Positions 11,826-23,473 of a DNA stretch of 64,000 nt are shown piece after piece. Both the position numbers and the translations under genes were made by a program. This DNA is from Lobosporangium transversale (lineage: Eukaryota > Mortierellomycota > Mortierellomycetes > Mortierellales > Mortierellaceae). Position 1 is the first letter of the stretch. Every line of letters starts with the position of its first letter. Where the stretch lies: NCBI RefSeq assembly GCF_002105155.1, contig NW_019028979.1, forward strand, positions 620,001 through 684,000, written 5' to 3'. The notes beneath the pieces were generated by a model that saw only the letters and a program-made list of their open reading frames with translations, had not been told where the DNA came from and did no database searches.

Positions 11826-12308
11826 TTGTTGTTTGTGAGAGAAGAGTGCTTATAAAACGATCCTCTTTCAGGACAGGATCGCATAGCAAACTTTTTAGGC
11901 CTACTCGAAAGAAAAAGTGATTGCAGGCTTGTTCATTTTGAGAGTTATAAAAGATTATCTTACGGTTGTAGTTAAGTTTGCGAGTATATGATACTAGTCC
12001 AGCATGGGAGATGTGCGCACAGTAAGCCAGGTTGTCACCAGGGCGGTATTTATAAACATACACATTCATTCATAGACGACTGCGGTTGTGGCCGCAGTGG
12101 ATTTTCTGGGGGCGTTGCTCTTTTCATGATCGGATAGCTTTTCCACCAAGCATACTGCGCCACTGTTGTCTGAATGTGTAGTAGACAAGTGTTGAGGAGG
12201 CTGTTTTTTTCTTTTTTCTTTTGTAGGAGTGGGTGGCAAGAGGCGGTGCATCCCGTGGGCAATGACTACAGTGAGGGCGAGTCACTCATTTACAAAAACC
12301 CACGTACG

Positions 12309-12342
<34 letters not shown>

Positions 12343-12555
12343 TGCTTTCAATCTTCTCTCTTCAAGTATTGCGTGGTCTTGTTCTTTTTTCTCTCTCTCC
12401 TCACCTCCTTGAAAATATTCCCAAAGGCGTCACTCCATCATTCCTTCTCTTTCTGTCTACTGTCTTTCTGTCCTTGGTCATCCTTCATATCTTTTTTTCT
12501 TCCTCTCTCTCATTTCACTCTTATTCTTCATTGTCTGTCCCTCTCTAGTCGCGTC
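10840..12555. other. Divergent spacer between metacaspase and cullin-1
   Basis: About 1.7 kb serving two divergent genes. It contains pyrimidine-rich leaders next to both start codons (about 10860-10990 as GA on the plus strand, and 12350-12550 as CT), T runs near 11696-11716 and 11794-11824, and A32 at 12309-12340. A 134-codon frame at 11451-11855 spans T runs and has no recognisable motif, so it is not called. Confidence 0.6.
12309..12340. repeat. A32 homopolymer upstream of cullin-1
   Basis: Thirty-two A about 215 bases before the CUL1 ATG, directly upstream of the CT-rich leader. Poly(dA:dT) tracts of this kind are known in fungi to exclude nucleosomes, so a promoter role is plausible. 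Confidence 0.9.
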
Positions 12556-15500
12556 ATGTCCTCATCAAAGAGCGTGGCCACTCCACCACCGCCCCATGGT
12601 AGTGACATTAATGCCACCTGGGCTTTCCTTGAACAAGGCATCGACCAGATCATGAACCGTCTCGAAGATGGACTCACTTATCAACGTTATATGGAGATCT
12701 ACACGTAAGCTTGCCTATTCATTTGGATATTTTCCTTTTGTCATTGATGACCTTAATGGCGCCTGCGCCTCCTTTTTTTTTTGTTGGAAGTGAATGATGT
12801 GAGGGCATTTTTTTTTTTCTCCCGCTTCGTATCATGCAATGATGTTCTGTGTCAGTAGTGGCAAAAAAAAAAAAAAAAAAAAAAAAAAGTGCCATTATTC
12901 TTGTCAGGAAACCTGAGCACATTGCGAAATAAATGACATTTGTTTGGACTATTGTTGCCTTAACCTTTTCTACGTTTTGCTTGTCTATTTTGGCTCCATA
13001 CTGGAATGATTCGTTAACCATCTATTTCTTATTGTTCCCATCCTGGCTCCTACTGTGTGATGAAATCACTTCAGCGTTATCTACAACTATTGTACTACTA
13101 AAGCTACGTCTGATACATTAAACCATTCGATCCAAACACGAGGTATATCTTCAGAACATTCAGATCATCAATTGTATTAACTGCGCTTCCACTCCTATAC
13201 GTCGATCGCGCAAAGACCATGATGTCGTTTTAACGTATATTCCTGATACTGCTGTTAACTTTGTCATCATATAGGTGCAACGCTTGGCGGAAGTGATCTC
13301 TATTCGCATTTGATTCGCTACTTTCAAAAGCATCTTGAGGTCATTCGTAAGGACTCGGAAAAGTTCATGGACGTGTCACTTTTGGAATACTATACCAAGC
13401 AGTGGGTCAAGTTCACAGGAGCCTCCACCTATGTCCACCATTTATTCACGTATCTCAATCGCCATTGGGTTAAACGCGAGATCGACGAGGGTCGCAAGAC
13501 TGTGCATGATGTGGGCACTGTACGTTTGCTACTGTATTACTTACAAGAGACATCTTTGACCATCTTTGATACCACATTAGTTATTGAGTAATGTACGTCA
13601 TGTACTAATTTATTCCAAATTGTATTTCATGCCTGTGCATCTCTAGCTCGCTCTGGTTAGCTGGAAGGATAGCTTGTTTAGTCATGTTGAACGTAACGTT
13701 ATGGCAGCCGTTCTCAAGCTTATCGAGCGTCAACGCAATGGCGAGTCTGTCGAGACAAGTCTTCTGCGAAACGTCGTGGAGTCGTTCGGTTAGTTATTCT
13801 TATCTATTATCTACAAATAGTCTTTTTATACTTTTTTTATTACTTTTTCCTCTCGTACTTGTTCCATGCGCTAATCTTTATCATTTTAATTTATCCTGTT
13901 TGTACCAAACCATCCACCTAGTATCTCTGGGTTTGGACGAAAATGATTCTAAAAAGACAACGCTTGAAGTCTACAGACAGTACTTTGAAAAGCCCTTCGT
14001 CACTGCTACAGAAGTTTATTATAAGATGGAATCTGAAAAATTCTTGAGCGAGAACAGTGTTACTGAGTATATGAAAAAGGTAGGTAAAATGCCAAAGAAT
14101 TTACCATTGGTTGATTTGAGACTGTTTTTCATGATTACTGACTTAGTGTTCCCATGACTCGTTCACATTTCCTAGGCGGAGGCCCGTTTGGCAGAGGAGG
14201 AGAGTCGCGTGCAGATGTATCTTCATGCCAGCACTCACAAGCCTCTTATCTTTACGTGTGAAACAGTGCTCGTTAAAGGCCACACAGAGATTATTTGGGA
14301 GGAATTCCAGAACTTGCTGAACCAGGACAAACAAGAGGACCTCTTCAGAATGTTCTCTCTTTTGCTTCGCATCCCCGAAGGCCTTGATCCACTACGTGCT
14401 CGCTTCGAGGCTCATGTCCGCAAGGCCGGCTTGAGCGCTATTGAAAAAATTGCTGATGAATCAGCAGAAACCTTGGTAAGAATATGATGTGATCTAATGG
14501 ATGAGGTGCATTTGAATTTATGAAGCAATGGTTTATTGATTCTAATATCATTCATGTTCATTTGCATTTTTTCAGGAACCTAAAGTGTATGTGGACGCCC
14601 TACTGGAAGTTCACAAAAAATACAATGATCTTGTACAGACCGCTTTCCGTGGTGAAGCCGGATTTGTGGCGTCGTTGGATAAAGCTTGTCGAGAGTTTGT
14701 CAATAGAAACAAAATTTGCAAGTCCTCTTCATCAAAGTCACCTGAAATGCTGGCACGCTACTGTGATTCCTTGTTGCGTAAGAGCTCCAAGAACCCCGAA
14801 GAGAATGATTTGGAAGACATTTTGACCAGCATTGTAGGTCTATCGATCTTCTCGTTGGCATGCTTCTGTCTATAAAGACACGTAAAAAGATCTTTGATCT
14901 TTAAAGTCTACTGGCCCTAACATTATTTTCTTCGTTACTTTATCAATGGTCTCAATAGATGACAGTGTTCAAGTACGTAGAAGACAAGGATGTGTTTCAA
15001 AAATTCTACTCCAAGATGCTTGCTAAGCGTCTTGTGAATGATACTTCGGCCTCGGATGATGCAGAAGCTGGAATGATCTCAAGGTTGAAAGAAGCTTGCG
15101 GATTTGAGTACACGGCTAAACTTCAGCGTATGTTCACAGATATGGGCCTATCTAAAGAGTTGAATGATCAATTCAGAGATAAGATGAATCAGAACCATGA
15201 TGCGTCTGAAAATACGGTGGACTTTTCTATTCTTGTACTGGGCACAGCATCATGGCCATTGCAGCCTCCCAGTACATCGTTCAACTTGCCAGATGATGTT
15301 GTCAAGACCTATGAGCGCTTCCAAGCGTTTTACCAGGATAAGCATCAGGGTCGTAAACTGAATTGGCTCTTTCAGCTGTCTAAAGCTGACTTGAAGACAA
15401 ATTATATTAAAGCCAGCAAGACTGGCTATACTTTCCAGACTTCCACTTATCAAATGGGCATTTTGCTGCAATACAACAGTGGCCTCTCTTATACATTAGA

Positions 15501-16066
15501 GGAACTGCAGACACAAACAAACCTCAATTCGGACATTTTGGCCGGCGCATTAGGAATCTTGGTCAAGGCAAAGGTTCTCTTGCTGGAGAACGGAAAAAAT
15601 GTTGGAGATGCTGGCACGAGATATGAGCTAAACACTGAATTTAAGAGGTATGCAACAAACAACCTTTTTATTTCTTTTCTTGTGAAATGTCAAATTCAAA
15701 TATTCAAATACTCAAAGTTTACCTCTCCTCCTTTATTTCTGTTGGCTAACGATATAATATAATAGTAAAAAGATTCGCGTGAATTTGAACTTGCCTCTCA
15801 AAGCGGAGCAAAAGATAGAGACGGAAGAGACACACAAGACAATTGAAGAGGACCGCAAGCTGGTGATGCAGGCAGCGATTGTCCGTATTATGAAGACTCG
15901 TAAGGTGATGAAGCACGTAGCCCTGATGAATGAGGTTATTACGCAACTTCAGTCTCGTTTCAAGCCTCGTGTGCCTGATATCAAGAAGTGTATTGATGTT
16001 CTCTTGGATAAGGAGTATATCGAGCGCGTGGAAGGACAGAAAGACATGTTCTCTTATGTTGCCTAA
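12556..16066 (+). CDS. CUL1: Cullin-1, SCF ubiquitin ligase scaffold
   Basis: Elongated scaffold that binds Skp1/F-box proteins at its N-terminus and the RING protein Rbx1 at its C-terminus. Nine exons: 12556-12704, 13075-13142, 13275-13519, 13647-13788, 13922-14079, 14176-14475, 14576-14833, 14959-15647, 15766-16066, giving 769 aa with all phases closing. Landmarks are YNYCTTKA in exon 2, [50 protein letters not shown], the cullin-homology [22 protein letters not shown], and the neddylation region [14 protein letters not shown] with its acceptor Lys. It ends in KDMFSYVA, as cullin-1 does. The N-terminus resembles CUL1/Cdc53 rather than CUL3 or CUL4. Intron 1 (12705-13074) contains an A26 run at 12863-12888. 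Gene length and domain set are normal. Confidence 0.96.
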
Positions 16067-16418
16067 GTAAAAGAGAAGAGAAAAGAAAAAGAAAGAAAAA
16101 AGAAAGAAAAAAAAAGAAAAAAAAGAATAAATAATAAAACTAAAGTTCTAGTCTATCTAATGTTTGCATATTGAAAGATGTGGTGTCGATGGTGGCTAAA
16201 AAAAAAAAAAAAAAAAAAAAAAAAACGAAGCGATCATCTTATTCAGTCCAATCAACCTTTGCATTAGTTCTTTCTAAGCTTGCTACTTTATTAGGAAAAG
16301 GTATTCTTAATGTCTCCATCTACTCGGAGTATTGGAGATATGAAGGGATAGATTATGTTGTGTTGATTATAAGAATGATATGCAAAGGACATGAACCTGA
16401 TTATTATTATTGTTATTG
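16067..16418. other. Convergent spacer with A-rich 3' sequence
   Basis: About 350 bp between two convergent genes. It starts with a GA-rich stretch after the cullin stop, contains an ATAATAAA-type poly(A) signal near 16128-16138, and an A28 run at 16198-16225. No gene is seen. Confidence 0.6.
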
Positions 16419-18053
16419 TTACTTGGTGCCTGCTGCTGTAGAGGACCCTTCCGAATGGTTGATAACATGAATACTACCTAGCATCACTGGAGTGGTTGTA
16501 TCGCGGCCATGGCGGACTTGACCGGCTTCGAGATCTATTTCATTGACTTCGTACTTTTGGGGTGAAAAGTGCTGCACATCCGTGCTGCTAGACTGTGAAT
16601 GCTGCTTGGATCGATGATCAACCACCAGTTCTTCCCAGCGAGATCCCGGAGTGCCATCTTCAGACTGATGCATACGAAGATCCAAGCCATCACACCAGCG
16701 AATAGCTCCAGTCAGCCAGACGTTGTATTGCATGGGTACAAAGGCTACACGATCATACTCGCCTCGGTCGTAGCCAATACCAGGTCCACGGATGCGATTC
16801 AGGCGGTGTTGGAGCTGGGCCTTCTTGGTGGCAAAACCCGAAGTAGTCGATTTGGCCATTGCTGTCGTGTCGCCGTTCACGGCCTCCTTTTCATCTAGGT
16901 TACCGCTCTCCAAATCATTTTCATATTGCTTCTCTTGTTCATTGATTTCTGCCCAGCGATCGTCGAAAACGATGTACTTCTCATGATTGCGTCGGATGCC
17001 AAAGTATTCCTTCTCCATTACTACGTCGATCGTAGCCATATAAAGCGACCAAACAGCATAGGTGATAAAGACAGCCAGAACAACATCAACAGTATAGTGA
17101 AGACGAGTTGCTACGACAAAGTAGAGGCCAACTGTGATGTAGATGTACGTAAAATAAGTGATCCATCTATTTCGGCAATAGAGACGCCACTGAATAGCAC
17201 AAGTAACCCTACATAATAGCAGAGGAAAAAAAAAAAAGAAAAAAGAAAAAAAAATCAGCAAGGTGCAATTATAAAAAAGAGACGCGAATGACAACAGAAA
17301 GAGATGCATTCATAGGTTAGAAGAATAACGCGTGGATTCGCAAGATGCTTACATAAAGACCGTGTGTCCAGAAAAGATGTCATCAGTACAGGCCTGGACT
17401 GTTCCTGGAATCATTTGCAAAGCGATCCACAACATGGGTCCAAATCCTCGCTTAGTCGCAGGGACGCAGTCTACCTTGGGCGTAGGCATGGTGGTAACTG
17501 AAAGGGTGAGGGCACGAAGGATACTGAGTGTACCTACGACCCAGAAGACTCTTCTTATAGCAATAATACGGGCAGTCCAGGTAGGGCAAATCAAGGCTAC
17601 ACCGACGAGCGTAAAGATAACGGAGGTCATGACAAAGACGTTGGCAGGCGTAATATCCTTTTGAGCAGGAAAGATGTCAAAACCTCGGTCTTCAAGATAA
17701 ATTTCTCTGTAGTTTGTGGTGACCCAACGATGGTCCGAAAACTGGTTACAAAAGGCCATACCAATACAGATGACCACAAAATAGATAAGACCAAAGAAGG
17801 CCCGACCAAGCTCCGAATTAACAAAACGACTCCAACATCCCCTGTTGCTTGATTTATGATGTGATGTGACCAATTCAACGTCGTTAGGCTGATCCGAGCT
17901 AGAGTAAGGACGAGACCCTGAAGGTGATTCTGTTGAAGGGTTTCCAACCATGGTTGTGTTGCTGTGCCTGTTAAGCATCTCCTTATTTGTAGGCGTCTGT
18001 AACGAGTCAATAGAGCTTAGTTGTTCTGTGCGCGTGGCAGCGAGTGAAGCCAT
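16419..18053 (-). CDS. Sphingomyelin-synthase-like phosphotransferase
   Basis: Polytopic membrane enzyme of the PAP2_C (sphingomyelin synthase) family, which moves phospho-head-groups onto ceramide in Golgi or plasma membrane. Two exons, 18053-17353 and 17208-16419, encode 496 aa. About six hydrophobic helices are visible between residues ~85 and ~295. The catalytic triad is present: His230 in CTDDIFSGHTVF, then His271 and Asp275 in RLHYTVDVVLAV. The spacing is close to that of animal SMS. The helices are flanked by a polar N-terminal region of about 80 residues rich in Ser/Thr and a long hydrophilic C-terminal tail. The second-motif opening is CTDD rather than the usual CGD. Ascomycetes and basidiomycetes normally make inositol-phosphoceramide with the unrelated-looking Aur1. 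The true product here, whether sphingomyelin, ceramide phosphoethanolamine or another, cannot be read from sequence. Confidence 0.87.
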
Positions 18054-19315
18054 TTTTTATTTTATTTTTTTCTTTAGCTTTGTTGTAATGATCTTCTCTT
18101 TCTAAAAATGAGTTTAGGTAGAATACAAGAGAGAGAATGGGGTATGATGAGCGGTCTTGTATCAGTTTTGTTGGTGGGTTTAGAATGATAAAGGTCATGG
18201 AAACTGCAATGGGAAAAAAGAGAGAAGGTGGGTCAAGGATTTGACCGAGGAGGATGAAAAGACATTTTTATCAGGCAGGGCAAGTTAGGAATGGAACGAC
18301 GAGCAATGTGAGATGTATAATCCGCACGATACGGATGCAAGAAATAAAGACGCCAACGGCCACACAACGATTCGAAGGAAATTTTCTTTCGATGAGATAA
18401 AGGGGGAAAGGGAGTATCGCCCATGTATTTGTTTGTTTGTTGGTTGTGCATGGAAAGAGCTATTTCTGAAGGCCAAATTAAAAAAGAATGACTAGACATG
18501 CCCCACACACCATCCACCATCCAAGAAAGTATTCATGGCGGCACGCTATTCAGACAACAGCCACAGGGCTTGTGTAGCGTCTATTTGATAATTCTTAGGA
18601 GGTTTTTTGGAGTTGCCAAACATGGCTGAAGTCTATTTCTCAATCCAATCTTATTAAAGATTCTACCAACCACAACAGCCAACAGGGGGCGTAAAAAAAT
18701 GAAATTCTTTGAAAGAGTCAACAGGATGATTGTTGTGTGGGTTAAAAAACAAAGCAGAATGTAATACATGAGCAATCACAGTATGCACATTTATAAAGAC
18801 TGCATTCAGATGGTGAACTGGCTCGACTGTTTGGAGTTGTGTGGTATGAATAATCTTTCCAAATAAACCGTTACATGAATACATGTATATTTTTTTTTTT
18901 TTTTTTTTTTTTAGATCTTCTTTTATGAGAGAATTATGAATGTTTTAATTCTTTTTTTAACTTTTTTTTATAGACAAATGTATATGAAGAGCCAGGAAGG
19001 AAGGGTGTACAGGGCGGAACGAATCATCTGACAGGCCAAAATCAACTGACGGACCAAATCTTACAATTATGAATGATGACAAAGGTGGTGTGAGTGAAGT
19101 TGAAGTAGTACAGATGATGGACGCAATGACTTCAACCACACGTAGAAACAGTAATAAAAAAGAAAGAAAAAGAAAATATCGATTGGGATAATGGAGAACT
19201 AAAAAAGGATGGTAATGAGTGATGGCAAATGGTTGAAGTAACTCACCAAGGGAGGAAGAAAGTTCAAAGTCAATCCCAGACCACAGATGAGGCAATGGAG
19301 AAGAGCTTGATGAGA

Positions 19316-19452
19316 ATGAGTAGAGAGGGAAAGAGGAAAGAGAAGAGGAAAGAGAGGGAAAAGGGAAGGAGGAGGGAGAAGGAGGAGGGAGAAGAAAGAG
19401 AGAGAGAGAGAGAGAAGAGAGGGAAGAGAGGAAGAGGACAAAGAAAGGGTTG
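19316..19452. repeat. Polypurine (GA-rich) tract
   Basis: About 135 bp almost wholly A and G on the plus strand, including a pure (GA)n core near 19396-19415. Such tracts can form triplex DNA and are mutation-prone. A CT-rich tract lies about 190 bp downstream. Confidence 0.85.
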
Positions 19453-19635
19453 AGGTGTAACCCAAAGTGATGGTACCTGAGACTATGGAGAAAGATATAG
19501 GACTATACCATAGAAAGACATGATAAAAATATTTCTTTGTTTCTAATTTAAAATATTTAATTTAAATTGCTTTTTACTTTTTACTTCACGTATGAACATG
19601 CAGAACATGCATGCATACTTTTCACACAGATCGGC

Positions 19636-19690
19636 TCTCTCTCTTCTCTTCTCTTCTCTTCTCTTCTCTTCTTTCCTTTCCTCTTCCCTT
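19636..19690. repeat. Polypyrimidine CTCTT repeat
   Basis: CT-only sequence with several tandem copies of the pentamer TCTTC/CTCTT. It is broadly complementary in base type to the GA tract at 19316-19452. Confidence 0.85.
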
Positions 19691-19872
19691 TCCGTCAAGA
19701 AAGGAATTCAGTTCTATCAAACGTGAATTCCAACCATCGTGTTGATCCATGTTCCTTTAGAATTGTTTGACTAAGAAAATGGAAATACCAAAGTTCAAAA
19801 AGTAAACCTTATCTCAAATGAGCAAACTCACAATCAGTATCCACATAACAGCGCAGCGCAAATGGAGCTTAT

Positions 19873-19878
19873 CACGTG
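19873..19878. promoter_or_regulatory. CACGTG E-box upstream of hnRNP gene
   Basis: Palindromic CACGTG 100 bases before the ATG at 19973, the same distance class as the ORC5 and ATP synthase subunit d boxes. Confidence 0.35.
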
Positions 19879-19972
19879 GATAGCCCGTGACTAGCCCCTA
19901 CACCACCCTATTATGATAACCTTTATCAAAAGCAAGTTCTTTTTTTTTTGCATCAATCACAGATTATTCTTC

Positions 19973-21121
19973 ATGACATCCAAACAAGACGAAAACTTTG
20001 ATCTATACGACGATCCTTACGCGGCGTCAGCTGGAAATGGGGGCGCAGATCCCTATGCAGAGGATGATGATGACTATTATCACAGCAGTCATGGAGACCG
20101 CGGACGAGGAGGCTACAATGATGGTGCAGATGCAAATGATGATCAGTCTCGCTTCCAGAACTCTCGAGAAAATCATGACAACAGCTCTCGGTACAAAGCA
20201 GACGACTATGGTGGCTCGTATGGCCAAGAGAAGAATCAGCAGAATCAGTATCAAGCTCCTGACTCTACTGGTGGGTATGATCCAGCAGAGCCATATCATC
20301 AACGAAATGCTGCCTATCAACCCCAACAACAACAATCGCCACTAGCACAACAACCACAGTCTCAACAGCAGCAGCAACAGCAACAACAGCAACAGCAACA
20401 ACAGCAGCAACAACAGCAACAGCAACAACAGCAGCGACAACAAGTGCCTCTACAATATACAAGATCTCAACAAGGCTCAAATTATAATTCTGACGGAGGA
20501 ATCTATAATCAACAACAACGTCAACAACAACCTCAGCAGTCCACGGGTTCTGGCGGACGCGAGCTTGGGTAAGATGATGACATTAAATGAATATTGACTG
20601 ATTTCTCATTACTACTCTCTGGACGATAAAAGGAATCAAAGCATTCCAAAGCACTACTTTGGTTTTTGGAAAGCGTCACAGCAGGAGTTGCGGGTCTCAG
20701 CCTTACCAAATCATCGCCTTTGAGATGTACAGCAGGGTAGTAGGCAATGGTTGGTAGAGGGGAAATAGTGTGCAGCCGGAATCTCACCCTTTTCACAGGA
20801 TCGAGTATAGTTGGCATAACATTTTTGTTTACTCTATGCCCTAACGAGAGAATCGCCAGCGAGTGTGTTGGTTAGCTATCTACGAACTAGTCTCACTTTT
20901 CACTTTCATACTTTGCATATACAACATTCGCTTTACCTCTTCTTATTCGTCACTTTGCTCATCCCTGTAACATCCTACCACACCAGCTGCTTCCTAGAGA
21001 AAACCCCTGTCTTTTTTTTATATTATCGATCTATTTTTTGAGAGACATAGGCATAGCTATCTAATGGGCCAACTCAGTAATAGTTATGCAGAGACAGACA
21101 GATACACAGAAAAAAACAGTT

Positions 21122-21156
<35 letters not shown>

Positions 21157-23160
21157 TTCAGAGATATAAGATAGGTCGTGTAGAAGTTATACACACAATC
21201 CTAATGAAGCAAAAATGATTTCACTCAGGTAGCTAATCGGACTCCTCCCTTTTTTCCCTTTTTAACCCTGCTATGCTGCTCTTATGATATGCCACGCCTG
21301 CAATATTTGGGTCGTCCCCTTCATGCATTGTTCAAATACATCTTTCTGATGGTCTTCTCTTTTATCACGAAATGGTGTGCTCTGGGCATTGTACTACGAT
21401 TCCACGTCTGTGCAAAAAAAAAAAAAAAAAAAAAAAAAATGCATATAATGATAATGATTTTACAGCAAGATGTTTATTGGCGGCTTGAATTGGGAAACCA
21501 CAGATGGTAAGTGTACTATTGATAGGAGTTATATTGAACGAATGCTTTTCTTGCTTTGTTGCAAGGAATATTACCTGATAAGCAGTTTTATTTACTCCTG
21601 GATTTGGTAGAGAGCTTGAAAACATACTTTTCGCGTTATGGTGAACTGACAGACTGTATGGTCATGAAGGATCCTATCTCCAACAAGTCCCGTGGATTTG
21701 GTTTTTTGACATTTTTGGATCCAAAGCATGTAGATGATGTGTTGAAGGAAGACCATTATTTAGATGGCAAGATGGTAACGATAAAACTTATTACTCTGGA
21801 CGTCCTATTCACGTCTTTGAGGCATGCTATCATTATCATTATCACTATCACTTCATCGATCAATCCTGACACTGTCTTATTCGTACTTGCCTAGATTGAC
21901 CCTAAACGAGCTATTCCACGAGAGGAACAGGAAAAAACGGAAAAGATTTTCGTCGGAGGCATTGCGCCAGACGTAACGGAGGAAGAGTTTGCAAACTACT
22001 TTTCACAGTTCGGACATGTCCTTGATGCCACACTCATGCTTGACCGTGCCACAGGACGTCCCCGCGGCTTTGGTTTCATTACCTTTGAGGACGACCGTTG
22101 GGTAGAAGCAGCTCTCAGTAGACGTGATCTCATGTTGCATGACAAACCGGTAGGTCATATTATCCGCTATTTATTTATTTATTTTTTTAAAAGAACTCTC
22201 CAATATGGTCAATAACGGTTGGCGCCTCTTTTCACCTTTTTAAATTTAAATTTTGTTTCCCGTATTTAATAGATCGAGGTCAAAAGAGCACAGCCAAAAC
22301 ATCGTGCCGATACAAGAGGCGGTGGTGGCTTTGGAGGGTCAGGATACGGTGGTGGTGGGCAAGGAAATCTTGGCGGCTATGGTGGCGGCCAAGGCGGCTA
22401 TGGTGGTGGAATGGGAGGCAGCGGACGAAACTATAGCATGGAGGCGATGGGTATGATGGGAGGCGCTGGTTTTAATCCTGGCTTTAGCGGCGGTGCTGGA
22501 GGTACAGATCCTTACCAGACTATGGGTGCCTATGCTGCCGCGGCTGCGCGCTATGGAGCGAACCCAGCCGCAGCAGCCGCAGCCGCAGCACTAGCGCAAC
22601 GGTATCGCATGGCAGCAGCAGCAGCAGCAGCAGCATATGGTGGCGCTGGAGGAGCAGGTGCTGGAGGAGCAAATGCTGGTATGAACAATAATGCTGGTGG
22701 AGGTGGTGGTGGATATGACCCTACTGTTGCTTTGTCTGCATTCTATCGCCAGCAATTCGGATATGGAAATGCAGCAGGTGGAGCGGGTGGAGGAGCAGGA
22801 GGGGGAGGGAATTCTGGTGGAACCCAAGGGGGCTACAATGCAAATAATACTGCAAGCTATGGCGACCAAGACTCTGGCAACAATCAATCGTCTCAGAGAC
22901 GGTATGGATTGCAAGATGGATCTTCCGGCTCTGGCTACAATAATAGCGGGGGTTCCCCGTATGGTGGGAATGATTCACGGGGAAGTGGCGGTAGCGGCTA
23001 CGGCACAGGACGTAACGCATCTAGTTCTGGTGGGGGTCGTCAGGGTAATTCTTCTGGCGGTCCCGTGCGTGGTGGAGCTAGTGGCAGTGGAAGTGGTGGT
23101 GGCACATCATCTTCAGGTCATGGACGAGGAGGTGGATCATATCATCCATACCAACGTTGA
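19973..23160 (+). CDS. Tandem-RRM hnRNP (Hrp1/Nab4-like)
   Basis: RNA-binding protein with two adjacent RRMs, as in yeast Hrp1 (mRNA 3'-end cleavage and export) and the animal hnRNP A/B, DAZAP1 and Musashi families. Exons 19973-20568, 21466-21506, 21611-21774, 21895-22149, 22273-23160 give 647 aa. RRM1 has RNP2 MFIGGLNW and RNP1 SRGFGFLTF. RRM2 has IFVGGIAP and PRGFGFITF. The N-terminus is acidic and Tyr/Gly/Asp-rich, then has a tract of about 25 Gln encoded by mixed CAG/CAA at about 20362-20434. The C-terminus is Gly-rich with Ala runs and GYGGG/RGG-type repeats ending in HPYQR. The flanks look prion-like and could phase-separate. Intron 1 is 897 nt, the longest in this gene, and contains A30 and A25 runs. 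The small exon 2 (41 nt) carries RNP2. Confidence 0.93.
20362..20434 (+). repeat. CAG/CAA trinucleotide repeat (polyglutamine)
   Basis: Tandem CAG and CAA codons encoding about 25 consecutive Gln in the hnRNP. Mixing of the two codons suggests selection for the polypeptide rather than recent simple expansion. Confidence 0.95.
21124..21153. repeat. A30 homopolymer in hnRNP intron 1
   Basis: Thirty uninterrupted A within the 20569-21465 intron, followed by a second A25 run at 21415-21439 close to the acceptor. Confidence 0.95.
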
Positions 23161-23473
23161 GCAAGGCTACCTCTGAGGCCCATACTTTTATAGTTTAGTG
23201 CATCGACAGTTTTTTTTTCTTCGTAATTCAGTGCATTTGATATTTGTTGAAATCAGGGTGCATAACCAAATGTGATTACTATGTATTTCGTGTGTTTGAT
23301 TTATGAGCTATTATTACAAGTGCTGCTTGTCCTGTTCCTATTCTTGCCTCTACTGTATCCCTTTTTCTCCTCGACCATTAGTTTACAATGCTATGAAGAC
23401 ATTATACGAAAGCATTTCTCCTGACGAAGCCCGTAGGATTTACTCTTGCTCCACCTTTCTACTTGTGGCATCT
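23161..23473. other. Convergent 3' spacer
   Basis: About 310 bp between the stops of two convergent genes. It contains T-rich sequence and no supportable gene. The plus-strand frame at 23303-23536 is the reverse complement of the NMN adenylyltransferase last exon. Confidence 0.6.

Larger units (their letters stand above)
18054..19972. other. Divergent spacer with polypurine and polypyrimidine tracts
   Basis: About 1.9 kb between divergent genes. It contains a roughly T20 run near 18892-18911, a GA-only tract at about 19316-19452, CTCTT repeats at about 19636-19690, and a CACGTG box at 19873-19878. No reading frame gives a recognisable protein; those across the GA tract are low-complexity artefacts. 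Confidence 0.6.

Noticed and set aside
11451..11855. 134-codon frame upstream of cullin-1
   Set aside because: It depends on reading through two long T runs as Phe and has no conserved segment.
19229..19453. Arg/Lys/Glu-rich frame over the GA tract
   Set aside because: An artefact of polypurine sequence; the same tract is open on several frames.
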